Positions 56,101 to 64,000 of a stretch of DNA of 64,000 nt are shown here, in pieces (positions within the stretch are counted from its first letter, which is position 1; each line of letters starts with the position of its first letter). The stretch is from NCBI GenBank assembly GCA_033675265.1, contig JAUJYZ010001518.1, forward strand, positions 1 to 64,000, in the 5' to 3' direction. The position numbers were made by a program, and so were the translations under genes. This DNA comes from Actinostola sp. cb2023 (Eukaryota; Cnidaria; Anthozoa; Actiniaria; Actinostolidae). Below the pieces are notes generated by a model. That model saw only the letters and a list, made by a program, of their open reading frames with translations. It was not told the origin of the DNA and did not search any database.

Positions 56101-59100
56101 CACAATACCAGTAGTTATTGCTCTCTATTTCATGGTTGATAAGCAAGAATTGGCAGACACATTTCACAATACCAGTAGTTATTGCTCTCTATTTCATGGT
56201 TGATAAGCAAGAATTGGGAGACACATTTCACAATACCAGTAGTTATTGCTCTCTATTTCATGGTTGATAAGCAAGAATTGGCAGACACATTTCACAATAC
56301 CAGTAGTTATTGCTCTCTATTTCATGGTTTATAAGCAAGAATTGGCAGACACATTTCACAATACCAGTAGTTATTGCTCTCTATTTCATGGTTGATAAAC
56401 AAGAATTGGCAGACACATTTCACAATACCAGTAGTTATTGCTCTCTATTTCATGGTTTATAAGCAAGAATTGGCAGACACATTTCACAATACCAGTAGTT
56501 ATTGCTCTCTATTTCATGGTTGATAAGCAAGAATTGGCAGACACATTTCACAATACCAGTAGTTATTGCTCTCTATTTCATGGTTTATAAGCAAGAATTG
56601 GCAGACACATTTCACAATACCAGTAGTTATTGCTCTCTATTTCATGGTTTATAAGCAAGAATTGGCAGACACATTTCACAATACCAGTAGTTATTGCTCT
56701 CTATTTCATGGTTGATAAGCAAGAATTGGCAGACACATTTCACAATACCAGTAGTTATTGCTCTCTATTTCATGGTTTATAAGCAAGAATTGGCAGACAC
56801 ATTTCACAATACCAGTAGTTATTGCTCTCTATTTCATGGTTGATAAGCAAGAATTGGCAGACACATTTCACAATACCAGTAGTTATTGCTCTCTATTTCA
56901 TGGTTTATAAGCAAGAATTGGCAGACACATTTCACAATACCAGTAGTTATTGCTCTCTATTTCATGGTTGATAAACAAGAATTGGCAGACACATTTCACA
57001 ATACCAGTAGTTATTGCTCTCTATTTCATGGTTTATAAGCAAGAATTGGCAGACACATTTCACAATACCAGTAGTTATTGCTCTCTATTTCATGGTTTAT
57101 AAGCAAGAATTGGCAGACACATTTCACAATACCAGTAGTTATTGCTCTCTATTTCATGGTTGATAAGCAAGAATTGGCAGACACATTTCACAATAAATTT
57201 CAAGGATAAAATTATTATCATGAAGCTAGAAAAGACATCAACAAACACGATACACAGGTGCCACTGGTTATACTGTCTGGCCCAAAACCTGGACCCTGTA
57301 CCGCCGCACATATATATCATTGATTGTAATTACTGGTTTTGTTTATCACAACCATAATAAAGTGATAAACATATGTTGGAGAGGTACAAGGCTGCAATCT
57401 TCCATATAAGTGAAGTACAGCACAAAGACCTCTCCATTTTTTCTCCCTGCAGTAATAACAGAGAAGCCACAACAAGACAACTCTGCCAAATAATACAGGT
57501 TCCTATCAATGATACATTGTTAGAGCTACGCAGAAACCCCTATCAGCTAGATATCTAAAAAGGGAACCAACTGTCTGGTCCCTGATGCACTGTCATATTA
57601 TAGATTCTTGGTACAGTATACCATAGATATACATGTAAGACTTACGGGTCTGCTAGCAGCAAGGGTAAAGCTGTCTCTTGGATTTTAGAAGGCTTGTTGA
57701 AACCCATCTCATATACTCCTCGCTTAAGCTGGGCAGAGCTGGAAGTGAAATAAATACATAAAAAAAGTCATGTATTATATCAAACAGCATTTACAGAAAT
57801 GACATCTAAACAACATGCCTCTTTGGTAATCCAGGGGGGACTTCGGCATAGAGTCGTTTTCGTATGAGTTGGAAACCTACAGCATGGAATTACGGTCATG
57901 GTACGGAATCGAAGACATCTATTCAACCAATCACAGCGTGCAAAATCATAACTCAACCAATCAGAATGCTTGGGACATGGCGCAGTCACTGTACAGCACC
58001 ATCACCGCACGGCACAAACCGTACCGTAACTACAGTACAGCCTAGAAGTATGTTAACATGCCCGTGCGCTGGTTTTGTGTGGGCTCCGTTAACGGACCCC
58101 ATGCGTATGGACGGAGCCTGTCTTTGCTGTAAAATGGAGCCCACCTGTACGCGTGGGCATTTCTTTTGTTATACAGTTATTGTTATCGAGCAATTGACCA
58201 TGAATTTGATTCACAAAGAACAGCAAGATCCGTCCGTAAGCGCGGACCCTGTCCGTACGAGTGGGGATCGTAAACAACTCAACCTGCGTTTCAAGAATGA
58301 TTTGGCTCTTTTTCGAAATCTGTTTTCTTACTTCACATTTTGATGATACTATTTTAACTGTTTGAGGAAAGAAACGTTTTATCTACGAGAATAATTATAT
58401 TCGAAAAGTTTCAAGTTGTGAATGACTCAGAATGAATTCTCACGTGCAGCGTGAACCGTTTCAAACCGGTCACGATGTGTGAAATGAGACTAACGACGCC
58501 AACATTTGATTACGATCTCTTTTAACCATCCCAGCTTCTAGACTAGATGAAAAACTTATTTTACAAAAGCTTTTTAACAGTATTTGAATGCTATACATTA
58601 AAGTGAGAGGTTTCCTTGAAGACGTATTAAAAAAGCCCCGTAAAAGCATGACGGCTGATGTCAAAAGCATTGTTGTGACAGCTCAGAGATCAAAATCATT
58701 TGCATACGGTATGTGTTGTCACTTTGACGTTTTAGTGCAAGGAATGAAAAATAAGACCCTGTAAACTCTAAATTTTCACTCTAAAACCATAGTAACATTT
58801 AATTATGAATCGAAACTTTCGTTTAATATTGTGGAGCACAAGTTAATGAGCAGTTGTTCTGCGTGGGGTTTACTGATTAGCACACGCGTATGGATGGAGC
58901 CCGTCCACACGGACGGAGCCTGTCCGTACTGAGTACGGGCCCACACGCGACACACACATTTTATGTTAACATACTTCTAGGCTGTACTGTAATTCGCACT
59001 TATACGAAAACGACTATAAACCCCCAAAACAGTCCCAATTTTTAATTTCAAGTGCCAAGAAGGGCTTTACGTGTCCCTGTTACTCTTATGCCAGAGTATC

Positions 59101-60409
59101 CACAATGGGGTCTACATTGTACCTCAATGGGGTGAAAAGTGGAAGAGTAAAAAAACAATCTCCAATGCTCCCTCTCCCTCAACATACAGTACTAAGTACC
59201 CCTTACAGTATATTTCATTCAAAAACAGTGCTTACAAGATACAATATGCTTTATTTGTACCAAAACATTGCACAAGTGACTTGTACTTAAAATCTCAATT
59301 CTCCTTTGAAATGCAGAGGATCAAGGAGAAGTTAGATTTTGATCAGAAATCACTTGAGTTGTACTTACAGTGGGAGCTCCTCAAATGACTTCACAGAATA
59401 AAGGGGTGAATTAGGATCACTTCGCATGACTTCAACCTCATGTTTATTTGTCACCAACTTGTTTCTTAGTAGCTTGGTCAACAAAGACGACTCTGCAAGT
59501 TGGTCTGGTGAAAGAGAATGGCTAGAGATTCAATTACGTGATTATGGTTTTCAGTAGTTGGCAGAATTCTGCAATATCTCATGACAACAGTATTAAACCA
59601 AGACAGTTGCCAAGAGTGTAGCCATAAACCACTAGAGTGCATAAGAGCTGTAAATGAGCAAATTGCAGTCGGAATGACAACTGATGGCTTGTTTTATATT
59701 GTATAATATACCTGAAGCTGAAGCTGTTTCTTGTGTTTTTGTTGGTGCTGACTGATCGTTTCTTCCAGAGTTGTCAGGGCTGACAGGAGTTGGTTGTTTT
59801 TCTTCTAACACTGGTTTGGGTGCTGGTTTGCTGATAGCAAGTTTATTAACCTAGATATATAAAGTATTGCATAAACCATCCCTTCACTTTGCTAAACAAG
59901 GATTGTATTACAAGTAGGAAGCTTTCACAGTACCACAGGTAGCCCGTCAAGTACATTCCACCATTTTCGTTTTGATTTCAATATACATGTATATATGTGG
60001 TTTTCGATATCGAAACTAAACTACTACATTGTACATGTAGACTAATAGTTGAGAATCGGTCCAAAACCCAATGACATTCAATTTTATCATATTTGACTCC
60101 ACTGGACTTGAACAACTTGAACTTGAACGATCCGTCGCGGCCCAAATCACATCAAACGCATTTCAAATCCTGATCCATTTGTCTTTAACATCCTTAAGAT
60201 ATTAGATCGAAAAAGTACGGTAATCGCCGTAGTTTATTCGACCAATACTTATCACTGTAAAAAATCGCGTTGAAAAAACCCACGAGCGTGCGACACGTGC
60301 GAACATGTCAAACATGACTCGAACACTTTAGTCTAAAGTTCTCACTAACCTGCCCAGTTAAACTCTTTTCTTGCTCATCTGCAGCGGCAGCCCAATCTTC
60401 TTCAGCCAT
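50114..60409 (-). CDS. ddx19: DDX19/DBP5-type DEAD-box RNA helicase, 9 exons, one missing base in the last exon
   Basis: DDX19/Dbp5 is the ATP-dependent helicase that remodels mRNPs at the cytoplasmic face of the nuclear pore. Exons (minus): 60409-60350, 59850-59712, 59504-59369, 57738-57646, 53347-53245, 52894-52780, 52159-51982, 51355-51118 and 50526-50114. They join in frame to about 491 residues (human about 479) if one base is restored at 50298-50299. Order: acidic Ser/Pro-rich N-terminus starting [33 protein letters not shown]-motif [14 protein letters not shown], motif [11 protein letters not shown], Ia [45 protein letters not shown] and [10 protein letters not shown], then an end in DVDELEKLN. 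Motif VI lies after the missing C (AACCAG where AACCCAG is needed), so as given the frame ends early. Introns 3, 4, 6 and 8 carry mobile elements or arrays. Confidence 0.93.
51000..51092. repeat. Imperfect hairpin repeat downstream of ddx19 exon 8 donor
   Basis: CAAGTGACTTGTGATCAAAA plus CCCAAATTCTCCTTT, and AAGGAGAATTTAGATTTTGA plus TCAAAGATTACTTG, are inverted arms. It is related to 59263-59365. It starts about 25 nt into intron 8 on the transcribed strand. Confidence 0.65.
51386..51840. repeat. GGATATCATCATCGTT microsatellite in ddx19 intron 7
   Basis: TTGGATATCATCATCG and TTGGATATCATTG words alternate irregularly for about 380 bp, flanked by (ATC)n. Open frames across it are low-complexity shadows. 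Confidence 0.9.
52194..52407. mobile_element. Tc1/mariner-like MITE in ddx19 intron 6
   Basis: CAGTGCGAATCGAAAACCGT then GGGCACC at the left and the complement (GGTGCCCACGGTTTTTCGAT then TCGCACTG) at the right, flanked by TA on both sides (52192-52193 and 52408-52409). An inner inverted pair CAACTCTCTAACTG and CAGTTAGAGAGTTG makes the whole element foldable. It is 214 bp without an ORF. TA target plus CAGT ends fit Tc1/mariner. Confidence 0.75.
53325..53581. repeat. Tandem copies of the ddx19 exon 5 splice acceptor
   Basis: The block CATGTTATTGGGACTATCAA then ACATGAAATACAATGATTAA then TGGACGTAT occurs four times, with a partial copy between the second and third. The first copy contains the real acceptor (53348-53349) and the first bases of exon 5. 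The others duplicate the AG and 15-20 bases of exon start. Confidence 0.9.
53620..55153. mobile_element. piggyBac-like non-autonomous element in ddx19 intron 4
   Basis: Ends CCCTTTCACTACCAAGGGCC and the inverted CCGGCTTGGGAGCGAAAGGG match over about 15 bases with two differences. Both are flanked by TTAA (53616-53619 and 55154-55157). TTAA duplication with CCCTTT-type ends is the piggyBac signature. Near the right end GCCGGTTACGGCCGGCTTGG-like blocks repeat twice (about 55076-55144). No transposase is recognisable in the 1534 bp; short frames inside have no family features. Confidence 0.75.
55272..57196. repeat. 64-bp minisatellite, about 30 units, ddx19 intron 4
   Basis: The unit ACCAGTAGTTATTGCTCTCT, ATTTCATGGTTTATAAGCAA, GAATTGGCAGACACATTTCA, CAAT is 64 bp. 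Variants at one position (TTTATAAGC, TTGATAAGC, TTGATAAAC) and a rarer TTGGGAG form define a longer block that recurs 702 bp apart (55511 and 56213). One unit is 2 bp short (CAGTGTATT near 55920). Confidence 0.93.
57834..59026. mobile_element. TIR element of about 1.2 kb in ddx19 intron 3
   Basis: AGTCGTTTTCGTATGAG near 57852 and the complement of AGTCGTTTTCGTATAAG near 58999-59015 are the outer ends. Further in, a 29-bp pair containing TACAGTACAGCCTAGAAGTA (58031) is mirrored at 58963-58991. GGACGGAGCCTGTCCGTA-type words repeat inside in both orientations. The left end has about 160 bp with no mirror on the right, so either a smaller element is nested there or the left end is duplicated. No transposase is seen. 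Confidence 0.6.
59263..59365. repeat. Imperfect hairpin repeat downstream of ddx19 exon 3 donor
   Basis: CAAGTGACTTGTACTTAAAA then TCTCAATTCTCCTTT, and AAGGAGAAGTTAGATTTTGA then TCAGAAATCACTTG, form the arms. It begins only about 8 nt into intron 3 on the transcribed strand and is related to 51000-51092. Confidence 0.65.
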
Positions 60410-60514
60410 TATAGACTAATTTGAAGGTTAAATAGTGCGTTTACGTGAATTAAATGGAGTATTTTGTCTAGTTTTTGGGAAAAGTTTTTTCCAGTTGAAC
60501 CGGGCGCCACGTTT

Positions 60515-60526
60515 GCGCATGTGCAA
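60515..60526 (-). promoter_or_regulatory. NRF-1-like palindromic site upstream of ddx19
   Basis: TGCGCATGTGCA, within GTTTGCGCATGTGCAAAC, lies about 110 bp upstream of the ATG. It differs from the NRF-1 consensus (YGCGCAYGCGCR) at one base. Such sites are frequent in TATA-less housekeeping promoters. No TATA box is visible. Confidence 0.3.
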
Positions 60527-60539
60527 ACGAGCACTAGTT

Positions 60540-61158
60540 CTCAGTCTCCTTTCTAGATGGCCGCGCAGGAGACTAAAAACAAAATAGAAAGAATAGGGAA
60601 AATTTAAATTATAAAAGAAGAGAGAAAGACACCGCTGAATACAGTATATTGCTTGGGATATTTTTCATAGGAAATTGTAGACTGGTTTGATTTAGGGAAA
60701 ATCTGTAATCCACAACATAAGTTGCCACAGTACATCGCAGGCTCACAACTTTGAGGAAGGGGTGGTAATCCACAGTTGGCCAACAGGTTCCTTTTTACAG
60801 CATGTGACTCATGAGGCTTCAAGTTTTTGTTTAGCCTGCATAGTCAGGCTCTAGGGGGAAAGAGGGTGGGGAAGAAGGAAAGGGAGAGTCTCTAACAGAC
60901 TCAAACAGATAGTAGCACATATGGAAGAGATTTCTTTTATTGATATTAATTACATGTATTAAAGACTCACATAAACAGAAATAAACAGAACTACATGTAA
61001 GAACAATTATTGCACCACTCTATAGAAAATAAAGACAATAAGAGAATATTGAACTTTAAAGTAAAATTAATTACAGAAGAAATTCACTGACCATTTCCAC
61101 CACCGAAAACTACTCCTAGCGACCGCTTTATTAACTTATTATCTTATTACTGATATTA
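60540..61158. other. ddx19 upstream spacer, nothing recognised
   Basis: Unique sequence with short frames lacking domain features and no clear repeat or RNA gene. Confidence 0.4.
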
Positions 61159-61525
61159 CAGTCGAACCAAGAAAACCGTGGACACCTAAAACGTCTGGAA
61201 TGTTCATTGTGACCAATCACATATACGAGAGTAGTCCAGCATGTCGAACTGTCAGGTCGGCTTTCCAAATAAAACATTATTCAAAATCGCTCAAATCTAT
61301 TATTCGCAGCGTAGTGTATGCATCTATCAAGTAGAAAGGAATGGCAATCTAATTTCGTACATTTTAAATTAGATACACTAAAGACAGAACTTAAAATTGA
61401 AACTTAACAGCCTTGTTCGGTGATTGATAACGATCTGTGGTTTCCAGATCTCACATGTGACTGGTCACAACACAATCAACATTCCAGACATATTTTAGGT
61501 GTCCACGGTTTTCTTGTTTCGACTG
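61159..61525. mobile_element. Tc1/mariner-like MITE
   Basis: CAGTCGAACCAAGAAAACCG then TGGACACCTAAAA and its complement at the right end, about 45 bp long with few differences, flanked by TA (61157-61158 and 61526-61527). The ends resemble those of 52194-52407 (CAGT-x-CGAA...AAAACCGTGG-x-CACC), so the two belong to one group. Confidence 0.75.
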
Positions 61526-61630
61526 TAAACCTCAGGAATAAAATGATTAAATATGCTTGAGATAGAAATATAGCGAGGCTCCAGGCTCAATGATTTGTGA
61601 AAAGAATAAAGAATAAATGTAATTTGTATA

Positions 61631-61908
61631 CAGCTATTTCAAAAAACGTTGAAAACTGAATACTGCATACTGAATAGTGCATTCCAAGACCAAAGGGCAT
61701 TGTGGGCCTCGTTATTTTGAAATAAAAAGTAAATATACAGCGATTTGTTCGCCATATGGAGCTAGTATATTGTTTCTGATGGAATACACAAAAAATATAA
61801 TAAATTATTATTATTTATATTACTTTAGACAAATATTACACGAGTCCCAGAATGCACTTTGGTCTTGGAATACACTATATTCAGTATCAACGTTTTTTGA
61901 AATAGCTG
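61631..61908. mobile_element. TA-flanked MITE
   Basis: CAGCTATTTCAAAAAACGTT then GA, mirrored by TCAACGTTTTTTGAAATAGCTG at the right. TA lies on each side (61629-61630, 61909-61910). Inverted similarity continues through GAATGCACTTTGGTCTTGGA. Length 278 bp. TA plus CAG ends again suggest Tc1/mariner. Confidence 0.7.
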
Positions 61909-62057
61909 TATACCAACACAAGTGGATAGTGCTTTCCGCACGCTCTGATTGGCTACTCAATCTCAGAATATCCTTGGCTATTCACCTCTGAGCAAAACAA
62001 GATGGCGTTGCATTTGGCATTTGTTGTGTAGACCTCTTTCTTCTTGAAAAGAAATTT

Positions 62058-62335
62058 TATATATTTGGCTGGTTATTCACGATCACTTGTGTGGTATATA
62101 CTAAAACAAGTATTCCCCTCAGTGTCGGTGAGTAGTAGCTAGTAGATATTTATATATTTGGCTGGTGATTCACTTGTGTGGTATATACTAATAAAAACAA
62201 TTATTCCCCTCAGTGTCGGTGAGTAGTGGTAGATATTTATATATTTGGCTGGCTATTCACTTGTGTGGTATATACTAAAACAAGTATTCCCCTCAGTGTC
62301 GGTGAGTAGTAGTAGATATTTACCTCACTGCTCAC
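62058..62335. repeat. Tandem repeat of about 90 bp, three copies
   Basis: Each copy carries TATTTGGCTGG, TTCACTTGTGTGGTATATAC and ATTCCCCTCAGTGTCGGTGA. Copies are 94 and 87 bp apart. An inverted fragment (CACTGAGGGGAAT) follows at about 62385-62397. Non-coding. Confidence 0.75.
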
Positions 62336-62774
62336 GGCTCAGGAAAATATCAAATCAAAACATATCCAACACTACTCACAGACACTGAGGGGAATGCTAT
62401 TGTTAATTACGGTATTCCCTGAAGCCTCACTCTGAAAGCTATATATCAATGCCACCAGCAGCAACTTGTGACTGCTGACTTTTACATGCTTATTTATAGT
62501 GATCTTTTTGGCTTAAAAATTACCAAAAAGGTGAGGTATAAGATAATAATACATTCTTTGATGTTTTTAGACATCAAGTTTGTCTGCTATCCAGTGACAT
62601 CACTGGATGGATAATAACATGGATGGATTATACTTAACCACTAGTCCCTATCATTATATATAACAAGGTGAAATTATTATAGTAGCAATATTCTCGTAAG
62701 GAAACATATTCCAACCACCTTGCGTGACAACAAGTACTTGTACCAGAGGTATATGTATATGTATCACTTTATCA

Positions 62775-63788
62775 TTAATCAGTAGAATTTCTTCCTTTTC
62801 TACCATCCCTGAACAACTTGAGAGAGTTCACCAAATCCCTTGGATGACCTCGAATTGTATATTGATGCATCTTATCTTGATGTTTCCAATCAAATATGTC
62901 TACCGTCGGCTTGGGCTTGCAGTAATATTTTTTATCATGTACCTTATATTTTGGCTTGATATTTTCTGGATCACCCTTTACGCGATTGAAGGTTATCTTT
63001 TTGTGTATAAACACAGCGGTATAGCATGAGTCAATATCTTGGTGTGGACCATATAGGTCATCTTCGCGTATGTAATACATATCTGCTACATCAGTACGAT
63101 TTTCCAGACATTTTGACCAATAACAGCCAGGTAAAGTCACATATTTGGCATACTTTTCAAGCACCTCACACTCATTGTCCTCCATGTTATGACCTAGATA
63201 AATAGACCCTCCAGGTTTTACTATTCGTAGCAGTTCTCTCACTAAACTACATTGTATTTCTTTAGGGAGCTCTCTCAGCCCAGCATAGTTGATTGCATGA
63301 TCATAGGAAAGAGAATCGACATCTACTAGTTTGCCAGTTTCTTCTGACAGAGAGTAAAAGTTATCTGGAGTGTTGTTAAAAACTCTCTTAGCATATCCAA
63401 CTGCATACTGGTCTTTATGTGCACCGCCAACGACTAGCTTGGGATACTTTTTTCGCAGAGAACGCAGCCATTCATTGCAACCTGTGTTGCTATCAAATAC
63501 GGCGTGGTTGCCCTTGATATTCAACTGGTCGCTAATCACGTTAACCCAACTCTCGTCTACATGAGTCTCATTCTTGAATCTCCTTCGACAATGCATGTCC
63601 TCCCAATTGTGATCAAATACCGTCTTTTGAAACCAGTGATGAAACTTATGGCTGACTCCATTGATAAGATGAGTCGTTGCAGAGTGAAATACAAAGTGGC
63701 TCAACAGCCACAAAGAAAATACAGTGACGATAAAAATACAAATTACTCGTCCAAGACGAACGTTCGTTACGATTCTCATTTTCTCCAA
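62775..63788 (-). CDS. Single-exon type II membrane protein with methyltransferase-like fold
   Basis: An intronless 337-residue frame begins MEKMRIVTNVRLGR and has one hydrophobic segment at about residues 14-34, so the rest should be luminal or extracellular. Residues about 95-245 read like a class I SAM-dependent methyltransferase: SYDHAINYAG (about 161-170) sits where motif IV is expected, and LVRELLRIVKPGGSIYLG (182-199) is the usual helix-turn-strand with K-PGG. The glycine-rich motif I is not recognisable; VFDSNTGCNEWLRSL stands there instead, so catalytic activity is unsure. Cysteines in the lumenal part (CNEW, CYWSKC, SCYT) and N-glycosylation sites (NET, NNT, NRT) fit a secretory-pathway protein. 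The tail is basic (RGHPRD...FRDGRKGRN). I do not recognise a named family. It is transcribed in the same direction as ddx19, more than 2.3 kb upstream of it. Confidence 0.75.
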   Translation of the reverse strand: MEKMRIVTNVRLGRVICIFIVTVFSLWLLSHFVFHSATTHLINGVSHKFHHWFQKTVFDHNWEDMHCRRRFKNETHVDESWVNVISDQLNIKGNHAVFDSNTGCNEWLRSLRKKYPKLVVGGAHKDQYAVGYAKRVFNNTPDNFYSLSEETGKLVDVDSLSYDHAINYAGLRELPKEIQCSLVRELLRIVKPGGSIYLGHNMEDNECEVLEKYAKYVTLPGCYWSKCLENRTDVADMYYIREDDLYGPHQDIDSCYTAVFIHKKITFNRVKGDPENIKPKYKVHDKKYYCKPKPTVDIFDWKHQDKMHQYTIRGHPRDLVNSLKLFRDGRKGRNSTD

Positions 63789-64000
63789 GTAATCACAGTC
63801 TCATTTTCAGCTGCAATCAGAGAATGTTCAATGCAAAGAAGATCAACTTTGGTTCATAGCTACATCGAGCGATCGACATAATTCATAAACTTGACGAGTC
63901 ACTGCTGGGCTCGTTGTTTTATTCGGTCAGTGTTCGTGATGACAACGACATGTTTCGGCCACCCGTCGGATTTTATCGGTCGACAAGCTAGCATTGACGC
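63789..64000. other. Upstream of the membrane methyltransferase-like gene
   Basis: The presumed promoter and 5' UTR of the minus-strand gene. No TATA box, repeat or exon is recognised in this short edge. Confidence 0.3.

Noticed and set aside
1..64000. tRNA or rRNA genes
   Set aside because: No cloverleaf with A/B boxes or rRNA-like segment was recognised by eye; a covariance-model scan would be needed to exclude weak ones.

Overview
The window is animal nuclear DNA. It has split genes with GT-AG introns, one apparent minor-spliceosome AT-AC intron, phase-1 EGF-module exons, many short non-autonomous DNA transposons (MITEs) and several large minisatellites. Both well-preserved genes, alg3 and ddx19, are ancient single-copy metazoan genes. 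The terminal motifs of some repeats, such as AAGCCTGGTTTTCAC-type ends and (AAT)n-ACTTTATTT tails, remind me of cnidarian (anthozoan) or sponge genomes. That placement is an impression, not a demonstrated fact.

Layout, left to right. 1-146 holds a short stop-free fragment of unknown origin (minus strand). 240-10690 is a 58-bp tandem array with clean edges and a noisy interior. 10848-12697 (minus) holds four exons of a secreted or membrane CUB plus calcium-binding EGF protein, incomplete at both ends. 12730-21900 has no convincing gene. It carries MITEs, a 55-bp array lying inside a transposon-like terminal inverted repeat pair, a Mutator-like MITE with an 11-bp target duplication, and a 36-bp array open in several reading frames. 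21916-39160 is a 17-kb minisatellite of two interleaved unit families (47 and 45 bp) in higher-order blocks. Its long reading frames are very likely shadows of a stop-poor repeat.

39678-40151 (minus) is the last exon of a folate-receptor-like, probably GPI-anchored protein with a 1-bp frame break. 42226-47861 (plus) is a complete nine-exon alg3, the ER mannosyltransferase of N-glycan assembly. 50114-60409 (minus) is a complete nine-exon ddx19/DBP5-type DEAD-box helicase gene of mRNA export, with one missing base before helicase motif VI. 62775-63788 (minus) is a single-exon type II membrane protein with a methyltransferase-like fold. alg3 and ddx19 converge with about 2.3 kb between their stop codons. 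No operon-like or pathway link between the genes is visible.

No single new molecular system stands out. The most informative observations are the AT-AC intron in alg3, the repeatedly duplicated splice acceptor of ddx19 exon 5, two minisatellites that appear to have grown out of MITE termini, a traceable 3-unit expansion in the 17-kb array, and signs that two genes and the 58-bp array carry assembly indels.
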